Assembly: GCA_039602395.1 (NCBI GenBank)
Contig: JBCNJP010000017.1
Span: forward strand, 8,487,238 to 8,551,237
Length of the DNA: 64,000 bases
Reading direction: 5' to 3'
Source: Deinandra increscens subsp. villosa
Taxonomy: Eukaryota > Streptophyta > Magnoliopsida > Asterales > Asteraceae
The notes under the pieces were generated by a model. It saw only the letters and a program-made list of their open reading frames with translations. It had not been told where the DNA came from and ran no database searches. Every line of letters begins with the position of its first letter. Within the stretch, counting starts at the first letter, position 1. The position numbers and the translations under genes were made by a program. Shown here in pieces: positions 44,238 to 55,206 of this stretch.

Positions 44238-47105
44238 TCAGTTGGAGTATGGGACCCAAGCCTTTGTGGTCTTGGGTCTTCCCATGGCATCATTATAAGA
44301 GTAGTTTCCTAACACAAGTTGTTCTGCAGGAAAATCATCATACTCAGAAAAATCACCATTTTTCTCATTTAAGTTTCTGTTATAACTCTGCCATTTGGGA
44401 AAACCATGTTTCTTAATAAAAGCCTTCTTTTCCCTAAACTTTCTGTTGCTTCTTTGCCTTGCAGTTTCAAGTTTTGGTTGTGCAGCAACTTTGAAAGTTT
44501 CAGTATGAGGATGCTGAGTTCCGTAGGAACTCACTTGTGCAGGATAATCATGCACTTCATACTGTTCAAAAACTTGTTTTCTTTCACGAGGAGCAGATTT
44601 TGCTCGTGAATTTCCTTTGAAAGATGGGTGAATTTGATTAATGAACTCAGTGGATTGAAACTCAGGTCTTTGTTTTGAAGGTTTAGAAGACCTGATGTTG
44701 TTAAAATGTTCCGAGGGAACTGTATTTCTTCCGGAGGAATTTTCTCCCGGAAGATATGAAGTTCCTGCGGAATGTTGTTCCTTAGAAAAATTGTTTCTTT
44801 TAACATATGAAAAGCTGTTATTCTTCTCATTTCCAATCCAAACCTTTTGAGTTTTTCCAGAAATCTTTTGATCAACATGTGATCCTTTTGGTGACATGTT
44901 CCTGCTATCCTTTAAATTCCTTGAATTTAACAGATTTTGGTTTCTCCTTGGAGAGGTTCTGACATTGTTAATTATCTGTTTGAAAGGATTGTAGGAACAG
45001 TTGACAGCAACATGTCCTAATTCACCACAAATTATGCATTCTTTCATGGAATTGTGAGGATTTTGTTTTAATGACACTGAAACAGTTTTTGCTTTTCCAC
45101 CTTTTTGAGTAATAGAATTTGACAAGAAAGATCCATCATTTTCTAAACTCAATGTTTTGGTGTCTTTAAGAATTGGCTTTGAAATTTTTGATTTATCAAC
45201 CTCAGCAGAAATGCTGGTTGAATCAGTTGTGACACCAGGAAAGCCAATAAAACTTTCAGTTCTCATGTCATCACTCTCTTTCAGACTTTCAGCTTCTTTG
45301 GAAAGGTCCTCAATTACAGTACCATTTACCAGTGGGTCAGGAGATAAGGGAACACTTGTTTCTTTAATAGTTAAGGTTTCAAGACAAGTGTATGAATCAG
45401 GGTTTTCAACAATTTTAAAAGATACCCTTCCCTTCCCATGTGTGTGCTCATGCCATAACTTTTCTGCTTTTTCACTTGCAATTTGAAATTTATCAGCATT
45501 GCACATGGCTTCCCTTAGCTGATCTTTTAGGGTTTGAATGTCAAGCACATATTCCACATTTTGTTTCTTTGAAATATTTAGTTGCTCAACCACATCATCC
45601 ATTTGAGTTATAAAATTTGTTTGTTGATGTTTCAAAATCCCTATTGTTTGTCTGAGTTCATCAGTTTTGGTTGAGTAAGCTATATCAGCCCTTCTTGAGT
45701 ACTCTTTCAACTCATTTAGATTTTTAAGTTCATCTACAAGTAGCTGATTGTGCTTTTTGTAACTTTCAACCAGTTCAATACACTCAGGTGTACATAGCAC
45801 ATTCTCAGGTTCAGTGTTGGAGTTAGAGTTTACCTCTGCAGATGCAGGTGAAGAACCACTTGCCATCAAGGCATGGTTAGTTGGAGCAAACTCATGCATC
45901 ACTTCTTCCCAGTCAACAAACCCTGTTTGGTTTGCAACAGCAGCAGTTGCTTGGCTTTGGGTGTTGTAAGAGGGCTTTGGTGGAGTAGGACCAGAGGAAG
46001 AGCTTGGTTTGGTATATTCTTGTTTCTTCTCAGCATTGTTACCAGTGTCTTTCCTTGGCTGAGAACACTCCCTGGCAAAATGTCCCAACTGATGACAGTT
46101 GTAACACTTGACCTTTGATTTGTCAAGACCAATAGGAGCATTCTTGGCTCCATTGTATTTTCTCCCGGTTCTCTTGTAGAACCTTTGAGCCCTAAGTGAC
46201 ACCATTGCAAGTTGGGTAGTGATGTCAATCTCCTCTAGATCATCTGCACTAATGCACTCAAGATCTGATCTAGTGAAACCTGTATAAGAACTGTTAGCAA
46301 CATTAGCAAAGTTTTGGTAGTATGAAGCTTCATGTCCTTTAGGAGACTCAGGAAAGGATACATATGATTCAGGTTCAGAATAGTTCTCTGAGTGAGCAGT
46401 AATGAGGGCCAAAGTGCCTCTGGAAGATGATGTCTGGTTTGATGATACACCAGACTTCTCATTCATTTCCATCTCATGTGCACTCAGCATTCCGTAGAGA
46501 TCTCCTAATTTCAAGGTTTTAAGGTCTTTGTTGTACTTAATACTGACTGTATAGACAGTCCAAACTTCAGGTAATGATCTTAAAAATTTTCTGATTATAT
46601 CAGCATTGTCAATTTTTACATCTGCACCCTGTAGTTCATCTATAAGTCGGACATATCTTAAGTACTGCTCAGACATTGATTCACCTCTTTTATGACAGAA
46701 ATTTTCATATCTTTGTTTTAAAATGTCTTTCTTGTTCTCTTTCACCTCATCTGTTCCCTCATACATTTCAATAAGTGCTTTCCAAAGATCATGTGCAGTT
46801 TTGCATCTCTTAAAGCCTATTAGTATGGAATTAGGAAGAGCTGCCTGGAGTGCCCACAAAGCTTTGTAGTCACATTCACAGGCCTTATGATCATCATCAG
46901 AATAATTCTCATACGCTTTGATAAGGTCAACAACAGGTTGAGTAGCAGATGGGGTGGTAATGACTTTTGGTCCATTGACAATGGAAGCCCACATTTTGTG
47001 GTCAGTGTTTTTACAGAAAATCTCCATTCTAAGTTTCCATGTGTCAAAGTCATCAGGAGTGAAGGTTGGAGGTTTGTTAGTGCTGCCATTCCTTAGTTCA
47101 CTCAT
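44238..47105 (-). CDS. Copia gag polyprotein with two zinc knuckles
   Basis: 955 residues, intact. The N-terminal 250 residues are a Copia-type gag (FTPDDFDTWKLRMEIFCKNT, LWKALIEMYEGTDEVKENKK, QYLRYVRLIDELQGA, IRKFLRSLPEVWTV). A CCHC knuckle lies at about 333-347 (CYNCHQLGHFAREC), a coiled-coil region at about 440-560 and a second CCHC at about 690-703 (CIICGELGHVAVNC). A basic C-terminal third follows, rich in Asn/Ser/Arg. Gag packages element RNA in virus-like particles. The length is much greater than the 300-400 residues of ordinary Copia gag, as in Sireviruses. The start is the Met 123 bp inside the 5' LTR, with PBS and leader between. It ends TGA, then a second in-frame stop TAG seven codons later, before protease. 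Confidence 0.92.
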   Translation of the reverse strand: MSELRNGSTNKPPTFTPDDFDTWKLRMEIFCKNTDHKMWASIVNGPKVITTPSATQPVVDLIKAYENYSDDDHKACECDYKALWALQAALPNSILIGFKRCKTAHDLWKALIEMYEGTDEVKENKKDILKQRYENFCHKRGESMSEQYLRYVRLIDELQGADVKIDNADIIRKFLRSLPEVWTVYTVSIKYNKDLKTLKLGDLYGMLSAHEMEMNEKSGVSSNQTSSSRGTLALITAHSENYSEPESYVSFPESPKGHEASYYQNFANVANSSYTGFTRSDLECISADDLEEIDITTQLAMVSLRAQRFYKRTGRKYNGAKNAPIGLDKSKVKCYNCHQLGHFARECSQPRKDTGNNAEKKQEYTKPSSSSGPTPPKPSYNTQSQATAAVANQTGFVDWEEVMHEFAPTNHALMASGSSPASAEVNSNSNTEPENVLCTPECIELVESYKKHNQLLVDELKNLNELKEYSRRADIAYSTKTDELRQTIGILKHQQTNFITQMDDVVEQLNISKKQNVEYVLDIQTLKDQLREAMCNADKFQIASEKAEKLWHEHTHGKGRVSFKIVENPDSYTCLETLTIKETSVPLSPDPLVNGTVIEDLSKEAESLKESDDMRTESFIGFPGVTTDSTSISAEVDKSKISKPILKDTKTLSLENDGSFLSNSITQKGGKAKTVSVSLKQNPHNSMKECIICGELGHVAVNCSYNPFKQIINNVRTSPRRNQNLLNSRNLKDSRNMSPKGSHVDQKISGKTQKVWIGNEKNNSFSYVKRNNFSKEQHSAGTSYLPGENSSGRNTVPSEHFNNIRSSKPSKQRPEFQSTEFINQIHPSFKGNSRAKSAPRERKQVFEQYEVHDYPAQVSSYGTQHPHTETFKVAAQPKLETARQRSNRKFREKKAFIKKHGFPKWQSYNRNLNEKNGDFSEYDDFPAEQLVLGNYSYNDAMGRPKTTKAWVPYSN

Positions 47106-47213
47106 TTTCAGAGATCAAGAATCGAAACAGTCTTATCCAAAGCAAACAAATACACCTTCAGTGGAAAAAGTTTTAGAAAATGAAATTTAAAAACTTTTAA
47201 ACACAAGAGCCAA

Positions 47214-47226
47214 GGCTCTGATACCA
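47214..47226 (-). promoter_or_regulatory. Primer binding site (initiator tRNA-Met)
   Basis: The minus strand reads TGGTATCAGAGCC two bases after the 5' LTR, the standard plant primer-binding site complementary to initiator methionine tRNA. Confidence 0.92.
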
Positions 47227-47228
47227 CT

Positions 47229-47826
47229 TGTAGGATCGTGGTTAGGATCAACCAACCAGACAAGTTACCAAAGGTGTCAAACAAGAAAGGCGGAATCAGA
47301 CTTGTTTGTGTTATAGTTTGAAATGGTTTGATCGAAACAGTAACTAGTAAACAAGAAGTAAAGTAGATAAACACAAGATATCAATTCCAAGCACTACTAT
47401 ATTTATACTTCACAGTGTTTACAAAGAGTTACAGCTGATGAACAAAGAGATATTCGATCACAGTAAACAAGAGGAAATACAACTAATATATATAGTGCAA
47501 GGAGGAAATAAAAGATCTACTTTTATTTCCTTTTAGCTCTAAGGCTAAATAAACAAATAATATCTACTCCAGAGTTGTTGTAGTACAAGCATGCTTCTGT
47601 GAACAGTTGAGCAGACCTATCGGTGAACAGTGCACAGCATGGTGTAAAGTAAAACTGCTTTCTGACAGCTTTATGCATTGGAACTTGCAACAAGGGGATA
47701 AGTCAAAGTTCCGGAGTAACACTAAGAGAAGTTCCGGAGGAACTACTCAGTGTGAAGGAAGTTCCGGACTAACTTCCTTCGGAACTCTGACTTAGAGAAT
47801 TTCTGCCAAGCAAAACATTCCCAACA
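47229..47826 (-). repeat. 5' LTR of the Copia element
   Basis: 598 bp, differing from the 3' LTR at three sites I can see (near 47265, 47462 and 47697). It has the same TATA-like box and the same CCGGA near-palindromes, here at 47707-47788. Confidence 0.93.
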
Positions 47827-48099
47827 CGCCGGCAAACCACCGCCACTCACGCGGCAAATCTCCAGCGGCAAAAATCTTTGTGGTTTTCGGAAAGAAGTAG
47901 ATCAGCGGCAAACATAGTGTTGTGTGTGTATTTGGTGGGCCCCATTCCTTATTAAACTAAACCTACAAATTCTACCACTCCCTCTTAAAATTCTTTAAAA
48001 TTCTTCAAAATTCTTTCTTTTTCTCTTTCCTACGTGGCACCCTCCTATTGGTTACAACTCATTCTTCAAAATCCTAAAAATTCTACCACCCCCCCTCCC

Positions 48100-50080
48100 T
48101 TACAAGTTGAAAAAATTTGAGCGGGAAAGCGATTTGTGTAATGTTTGATATCTTAGGAGTTGAAAAAAGTTGGAGAGAGAAAAACATTATTTATATTGGA
48201 AGTTGAAAAAGGTGGAGAGAGAAATTGTAGGTAAGATTACTATCTTGCCCTTTTGCCTTTTTATTCAATTTAAATAAATCGAAAATAAATTAATAAAGAA
48301 GTGAATTTGATCTCATCCATCCATTGCCCAAAGATCAATGACCCATATAGAGGTTTTCAAGGTTTTCATAACTCAAGAGAGTTTTTACTATATCCATTCT
48401 CTCTCTCTCTCTCTCTCTTATATATATATATATATATATATATAGTTATATATATAGTTATAGTTATATACAAAACTTCATAATCTTAAACAATTAAATA
48501 AAACTTTCAAACGTACTATCTAATCATCATCTTCATCGTCTTGGCCGAACATAGCAAGTAATTGAGCAAGTTGTTATTGTGTTTGTATTTGTTGACATTG
48601 TTGTTGCATTTGTTGTGCTTGTTTGCACTTGTTGATTCAATCCCTTGATTCTTTGTGAGAAAGTACCAATGTTGATCATGGGAGGTGATCATGAGAAGTA
48701 CAAATACATTTTGCACTTGTTGATTCAATTCCTTAAATCTTTGTGACGAAGAACCGTATATGTGCTTTGATGTTGAAGCTATTGTCTATATATATAACAT
48801 ATTTGAAACATTTGATGCGTTAATCACCATATATAGTCCGACATTGTCCCAGTGAAACTTCTTGTTGGGAATTTCGTAGTCCTTGAGTTTGAGATTTAGT
48901 TAGATGAAACTCAACGTACCACTTATCATCAACCGTTTGCACAACACGGTGAAGTTTATGACTCGAAAACTCTCACTAACCGAAGACTTGGCATTAGTGA
49001 CTTAATTATTTATTGTTATATTATTTATGTCACTAGTCTAGTTGTGTTATTTACTAGTTTGCCCTTAGTCTTAGTTGGTTAGTATATATTATGAGTCTTT
49101 CTCATGTGAAAGACCAACTAGATGAGTGTATGATAGAGAGAGCTTAGACATGAAGCTTTGAAGTTGTGTGGGTTCATGAACACTTGTTCATGAACCTAGC
49201 ATGAGTGGTGTAGGTAAAATGTAATCAATCATTCGGTTATATTTGATTATATATTCATCTTGTTCATCACTACTTCTATATTATTATCCTCCTCATCATC
49301 ATCATCACATCTCACAACACCATCGTTGATGTTCATCCGGGTGTTTATATTTGTTCTACAAAGACGAGTTACACAAAGACTCCGATCCCGCTTCCGCACC
49401 GTGCCACCGGGGTTAGCTTGGCTCACCAACCCCGGTTTCTTCACTTCTCATAGCTCCTTCTGGCATTACAAAATCTCCCCATCCCACAACAACCCGTGAA
49501 GCTACCCATTCCCTCCTTTATTATAGGAGGATTGCATATATTCCCTACTTTGTTATAAAAATTACATATTTTCCCTAAATACAAGTTTTAATGCATAATG
49601 TACAATGCTCTTAAAGCATTGATTGGAGAAATATACAATTTTTTAACTTTAGAGAGAGAGATATGCAAATGCCCATACTATAGATATTGATGGGTTTTGA
49701 AAAATTGGGCCTAACAAAAATTCACTAGTGTAAATCAACTTGTCCCATTGAGGAGAGAATATTAAGATTTAGCATACATCTCATTAAGAACAGAACGAGA
49801 ATTAGCTGCCAACTTGTCCCATTGTGAACAGAACGAGAATTAGCTAGTACGAATATAAGATCGAATATAAGAGTTATGAAACTAACCCTCAATATATAGG
49901 TTTAAGAGTTGAGGACTCACTTCAACATTCTGTTTACTTTTTTTGAACAGTAGATTTTTTGTGCACCACATGGTTTAAACCCTTATCACTTTAAAGACAA
50001 AGCCTTATCCAACACCAAGATAACAAAACCAGCACGCGATTGAAAGTCTTATTATTTTTCTTTTGGTAATGTGGGCTTGA
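48100..50080. other. Intergenic: microsatellite, transposon relics, no intact gene
   Basis: 48398-48444 is a (CT)n(TA)n microsatellite. On the minus strand 48790-48516 reads as a decayed coding tail ending QLAQLLAMFGQDDEDDD and a stop, reminiscent of Harbinger-associated Myb-like proteins. 49010-49340 has an LTR-like look (TATA-like AGTATATATTATGAG near 49080, TCATCATCATCATCACATC near 49294), but no ends or duplication could be fixed. 49500-50080 is unremarkable. Confidence 0.35.
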
Positions 50081-50084
50081 GTTT

Positions 50085-50245
50085 CGTCAATACCCTACTA
50101 ACTAGGCAAGGACACTATTGTACTTGGGATTGAAACCCCTAACTAGATGGTCTCAGAGGGAGCAAATAGAAACTTAGTTAAGCAGGATTCGAACCCCTGA
50201 CAACATGTTAACGCAAAGGAAATTACCACTATGTTGTACTAGGGA
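50085..50245 (-). repeat. tRNA-derived SINE-like element
   Basis: On the minus strand ACATAGTGGTAATTTCC (A-box-like, about 50220-50236) is followed about 30 bp later by GGGGTTCGAATCCTGC (consensus B box, about 50186-50201), then unrelated sequence ending in an A-rich AAAAGAAAAATAAT near 50050-50065. Box order and spacing match the RNA polymerase III promoter of plant SINEs. No cloverleaf forms, so it is not a tRNA gene. The end coordinates are approximate. Confidence 0.5.
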
Positions 50246-50555
50246 TTGGAGCGTTTTCCTACGGCCTTACATAAAGTTCAGTCATCATACACAACTCTTG
50301 TTTGTATTGCCTGAACAAGAACAAGATCAATATATTGCCTTCGATAAACTAATGATTCTAACATATAACAATATATATGTAGACCACACATTCTAGAATT
50401 AGATATATTACATAAACATGCATGTCTTGAAACTAAATGAAAATTAAATAACATAGATCATCCATAGGACATCGGTTTCAGAACTCAAATACATAAAGTT
50501 GCATCAATCTTTCAATGTCTTCTAGCAGCTTTGGAAGAATTCATATTTTGCTACT

Positions 50556-52495
50556 TCAATCCTGCAAGATCAAAGCCCTAAAATTCCAAGGGTCGTTAGA
50601 AAAACATTAGTCACATCATTTTCAAATGGCCGTTTGAGGTTGCACCTTAATGGTCGTTTGAGGTTTTCATCTAACGGCCATTTGACTATATAAGTGATGG
50701 ATCCAAGAAATGATTAAGAAATCTTACAGTGTTGATGCTCCCAGAGATGGAGCCATTTGGTATATGCCCAGCCCACTGTTGCAAACATTGAGAGATGAAT
50801 TAATAAAACATACCCGATTTGGCCATTTAGATTAATTAATTTCTTGTTAATTCTTTCATTTATTTCTAAGAAATTAACAGAAAATGTAAAAGAGAATCAA
50901 TAAATATGAACTATATGAATAAGTGATTACATTTTTCGCAGCGGTGCTGAAAGCTTCTCGATGAGGAATTTGAGGATTTGAAGCCTTGATGCGTTGTATC
51001 TCCTCTCTATATTTTCACAGAAAATTACAAGTCTAATAAATGTCGAAAAAACATTAATGTTTGTTAAGAGCGGAACCAAAAGAGGTCAAGAGGGTCGGTC
51101 ACCCGAGTGTAGGATTTTGTTAGCTTATTTTGTGGTACAATCACTGGACGTTTGTTTGACTTTTTCAAACGTTAAGAACGAAGAACAACAATCTCTTCTC
51201 ATGTTTGAAAAAGTCAAAAAGTTTAAAAAGTTAGACGATATTCCGAGCCAACTTGAGATTTTAGAAAAGTGGTGGTATGATAAAAGAAGCAGTCTTAATA
51301 AAACATGATTTATGATCCTTATTCGTAGTTATTAATCCCGATTAAGAAGTTCTGGTTCCGAGGTTGTAAACTCACTTCATGAAACGATTATAAGCAGATG
51401 GAAGCCTGTGTTTCTTCTCAGGTGCTGCATATATGTCCAAGAACAAGAAAATATTCATAATTAATAATAATTATATTCATAAATACTCCAAAAATAAAAA
51501 TAACAATGAACATTTAGTGAGTAACGATTACGTACGTTTGACAACAAAAGGAGCTTTTGGTGATGTGGGCTCATTCGATGTGGACGATGAAGAAGACGAA
51601 GACTGACCCCTTTTGAAATCACTCGAGAAAGCAGCCTGTTTTTAGGGTTAATTATAAAACTTATAATCATATGTTCAAAACACAAAGATTCTTAAATCCC
51701 AGTTCCCATTTAGTTTGTCTCTGTTCCATATATCCTTAAATATTCAAAGATCATAGGAATCTACTTATCTTAGGTTAGAGTATACATCTAGCTAAAAAAA
51801 AATAAAAAATATATATATCTTAGGTTAGAGTATATATCTAACTAATTAGTTTTCTTGATTTATTTCACAATAAATATATATATTATTTATAAGAAAACTA
51901 TATTTACCTGAAAAGGAGGAAGTGAAGGATGATCAGGATGAGAATCCCTAATTGTGAGAAATGATAAATTACTGCAGTGACCACATTTCACTGTCACTGT
52001 ATCCAAAAGCCTCTTGCATGGTATCCCTACCTGCATAAATTAACACATAAATTCACTATATATATATGAACACAAATTTCAGATTATATATATATAGGCC
52101 GGTATGTGCAAGTATGTGTTTATATATATACATATATAAATATATATGTATAAGGTGAGTATCAAATGAAAACCACTAGCTTTTTTTTTAAAACCAAGAA
52201 AACCATATATAACGCGTATATGTTTTTTAGAAAACCAAGAAAACCATATATAACGCATATATGTTTTTTAGAAAACCAAGAAAACGATATATGACGCATA
52301 ACGCGTATATGTATGTATGTGCATACATTTAGTCTAATGTGAAATAAAGTCGAATAGTTAAAATCACACGAATATATATACCGCTAGAAGGGTACTGCAA
52401 AAGTTGCAACGAACGTAACAAAGGTGTTGATCCGAAGGAGTTTGAACCGGTGGATCCATGTTAGCGACCCTCTCGGCTTGCACTTCAAAGTTCAT
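50556..52495 (-). CDS. CRC: YABBY transcription factor CRABS CLAW, 7 exons
   Basis: Exons: 52495-52382, 52030-51908, 51635-51536, 51424-51376, 51006-50931, 50775-50728, 50561-50556; GT-AG introns, 171 residues. A C2C2 zinc finger uses C30, C33, C54 and C57 (CYVRCNFCSTLLA, VGIPCKRLLDTVTVKCGHC), then NLSFLTIRDSH, a Ser-rich linker (86-97), and the HMG-like YABBY domain at about 113-158 (PPEKKHRLPSAYNRFMKEEI, QRIKASNPQIPHREAFSTAA). The VGIP.KR.LDTVTVKCGHC.NLSFLT wording is that of CRABS CLAW/DROOPING LEAF rather than other YABBYs. CRC controls carpel polarity, nectary formation and floral determinacy in the nucleus. The last coding exon adds only Asp and a stop. A TATA-like CTATATATCTC lies on the minus strand near 52650. 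All exons are open; apparently functional. Confidence 0.93.
52189..52311. repeat. 41-bp minisatellite in CRC intron 1
   Basis: About three tandem copies of a 41-bp unit beginning AAAACCAAGAAAACCATATA and containing TAACGCGTATATG; the last copy is diverged. It lies in the intron between the 52495-52382 and 52030-51908 exons. Confidence 0.7.
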
Positions 52496-53774
52496 GATCA
52501 CACAAATGGAAATGGTGACCGGTTAATCAGGAGATGATATAACAAATGAGAGATTTTGTATTTCAGTGGATGATTATAAAAAAAGAGAGAGAAAGAGAGA
52601 GATTGCATATGAAAAGGTGTTCATTAGGGTTTTGATGGGGAGGGAGATATATAGGAGTAAAGGTAGGGTTAGGGAAGGTAGTTGGTGCATGAAAAATGAT
52701 AAATTTAGGGTTCAGACAACTAGTATCAATAGTACAGCCCACTCTAGCTTCCAAAACCATTCACTTTTGCTCCCCATCAGTCTCCTCTCATCATGATCTA
52801 TACATAAATGTTTGAATTGTTAATTTTCCTGTAATAATTTGAAAATTTTTATTGTTATATGTTTGATTTTAATTTTAGGTTAAATTAAATTAGTAATCAG
52901 ATTCCAAAAACATGTAATTATGTGTTGTATTGGAACTAATTTTTGAAGATACTCTTCAAATTATCTTAACTTAATTGGTGCTATATTCAGTTATTTGTTA
53001 TCTTTTTTTTTAAACGGCAAATTAGCTCAGCGATGTATCAGGACTGGTTACCCTAGACCTACACACTGTTCCGGAGTCCGAACCTCATAGCGAGGGAACC
53101 CTGGAGCGCCCCCCATTATTGTGTTTATTTTTTAAAACGGATAACTGAGATATATGTTAAACGGTTTGTAACCCAATGGTATCTAGTAGTGTATATAGCG
53201 GTGTCTAGGGATGTTAATTATATTTGGTTATTGGATAATTCGGGTCGGTTTAATTAATTGGTTTTTTGTGTATTAGATTTCATCTGATAACGTATTAAAA
53301 ATAGATTTTTTAGATTCAGGTTGTTTTGGTTGTGAGGTATATATATTGGATTGAGTATCCGGATTTTTGGGTATAGTGGAAAAGTGTTACTTAACGAATT
53401 ATTGTGTATGGAAACACCGTACAAGATGCATATGGATACCTTTTTTTTTTAAATGAAGAAAAAAATAGTTAAATATGTACTTTTTAACTCTGTTTTGAGG
53501 TCTTTTCAAGAAAAAATAACAGCATCCATTTTATTTTGACAATATTATGTCATTTTGATCTACACGATTAACACCCTTTGATTACCAGCTATAGCTATAT
53601 AAAAAACTAAAGACCACCATGATTTAGTTCACTTTACATATAGTCACTTACATTAGAAAAGCAAATATGGTTCATATCATGATGTAGCACTCTACAAACT
53701 ATCTACAGCAAATATAAAGGCAAGAACTTGAGCTGATAAATGAACATAAAAATTGAGAAATATACAACTTAGAC
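52496..53774. other. CRC upstream region and dispersed repeat fragments
   Basis: 52496-52900 is the expected CRC leader and promoter; I could not find a clear CArG (CC-A/T6-GG) box by eye. 53015-53105 (AAATTAGCTCAGCG ... GGAGCGCCCCCC) is a compact GC-rich dispersed repeat piece with tRNA-like wording. No gene up to 53774. Confidence 0.35.
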
Positions 53775-54560
53775 CGGCTTCAACGCCAGCCCGGCCTTGG
53801 CCAGGTGGAGGCTGCCCGTCGAAAGGGCGCGTTGGAGGAGATCGAAGGGCTATAGCCCGTAAACAAATGCCTGTTCTTAAGGGTGGAAGGGCGTTTTGAT
53901 CAATATGTGGGACACTTGATTAAACATATTAAACATAAAACATAATCTAAATCCAATTAATATTAAAAAACTAGTAAACATATTTAAACATAACTAAATT
54001 AAAACTAATCTAACCTACTTAGTTAATTAAACATAATTATATCTGAAATACTATAAATAAACTTATTCATCCCGGTAGTCGGAATCGGTGTCATGTTCTC
54101 CTTCCTGTGTGCCCCACATGGGTGATCTTGGTTCAGTGTGTCATTGATCACGAGGCACAATACACTCCTCTTCCGGTCTTTCTTCATCCACCAGTTCTTC
54201 TTCTTCAAGTTGGACATCATCTTCTAGTTCGTAAAGTCCATAAACGAGGGGGGGGGGGGGGTAGGTTAAACAAGAGCCATAGGTTCAATCGGAGCGAGAG
54301 GTTGAACAAAATGTGGAGGTTGAAACAGAGCGAGAAGTTGAACAAGATGTGGAGGTTGAACAAGAGTCGGGGGTTCAACCAGATTGATATATAGGGGGTG
54401 GAGGATTAAAATATTCCTCACGTTGTGCATAGTGTTCCATTACATCTTCTGGAGGTGTTGTAATGCGATTGTGAAATTGTTTCAGTACATCTTGTATGAT
54501 TGACATAGTTAAAACTTGTGAAGTGAACTTTAAGAAGTGAATTGTGTAATGAACTAAATA
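53775..54560 (-). pseudogene. PIF/Harbinger-like element relic
   Basis: The left edge reads TTA then GACCGGCTTCAACGCCAGCC, a GC-rich terminal style of Harbinger-like MITEs. The minus strand at about 54230-54060 reads an acidic tail (EDDVQLEEEELVDEERPEEE), and 54510-54380 reads MSIIQDVLKQFHNRITTPPE, both suggestive of coding fragments of one mobile element. Stops and a run of 14 G (54248-54261) interrupt it. Neither a right terminus nor transposase catalytic motifs were found. Confidence 0.35.
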
Positions 54561-55044
54561 TAAGAAGTTGATATTTATAAGGTTTTTAAATATAGTCGTT
54601 AACATATAGTCGTTATAAAAATACAACCATTGGAAAATACAGTCGTCATGTAATTATTTAATTCATATTTAATTATTTTGTTTGATTATTTATTTAATTA
54701 TCTAGTTTAACCATTTAATTAATTATATATTTAACTATTTCATGCTTATTTAACTTATATTAGATAAAAGTATAAAAGAAATAGTGATGTGAAAATAATA
54801 GGGTGTTTGTGGGAATGGCTATGTTGGAGTACAAAGTTGTTTATAGGAAGGACGGTTGAAAAGGTAATGTGTCATGTTGATTGTGACTGTTTATGAGAAG
54901 AGCGGTTAAACGTTACATATGGTCTTAAAACACTGCACTGATTGCAAGAGATGATCTTCATGAGGGCCTGGGGTGGCCTTGCCCCCCCCCCCCTCCTATT
55001 AAATGTTCAAGATCCACCACTAACTAATTGAAAAATAATACGAG
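54561..55044. other. Intergenic, no gene seen
   Basis: AT-rich sequence with TATTTAATTA-type words; a run of 12 C lies at 54982-54993. Directly followed by the duplication GTGAC of the Copia copy at 55050. Confidence 0.35.
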
Positions 55045-55206
55045 GTGACTATTAGTAAATATAAGTCATTGTATTTTTATATAGTTATCTTTTGTATTTA
55101 CTAGTATTATTTTGTACCTTATTTAGCTCTAGGTTGTTAGGTATCTTGGTCTTATATATATTGTAATATTCTTGGTGGAAATATACGAGAGATTATTTTG
55201 ATTACA

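Larger units (their letters stand above)
35226..47826 (-). mobile_element. Full-length Ty1/Copia retrotransposon, Sirevirus-like layout
   Basis: Two 598-bp LTRs (35226-35823 and 47229-47826, TG...CA) flanked by a perfect 5-bp duplication CGCCG (35221-35225 and 47827-47831). I count three substitutions between the LTRs, so the insertion is young. Order on the minus strand: 5' LTR, PBS (47214-47226), gag, protease-integrase-RT-RNase H, about 0.7 kb spacer, ORF3, polypurine tract, 3' LTR. The integrase-before-RT order defines Copia. A large gag with two zinc knuckles, an extra ORF after pol and palindromic CCGG-type LTR repeats fit the Sirevirus lineage. Pol has two single-base frameshifts and gag/pol are separated by two stops, so as assembled it is not autonomous. 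Confidence 0.92.
35174..48099. mobile_element. PIF/Harbinger MITE split by the Copia insertion
   Basis: The left part, 35174-35225, starts GGGAGGACGGAGTGGGTGG; the right part, 47827-48099, ends CCACCCCCCCTCCC. Both are flanked by TTA (35171-35173 and 48100-48102), the PIF/Harbinger target duplication. Without the 12.6-kb Copia element and its CGCCG duplication, the MITE is about 320 bp. Non-coding. Confidence 0.65.

Noticed and set aside
50994..51308. 104-codon plus-strand frame
   Set aside because: Overlaps CRC exon 5 and intron 4 on the opposite strand; no family recognised.
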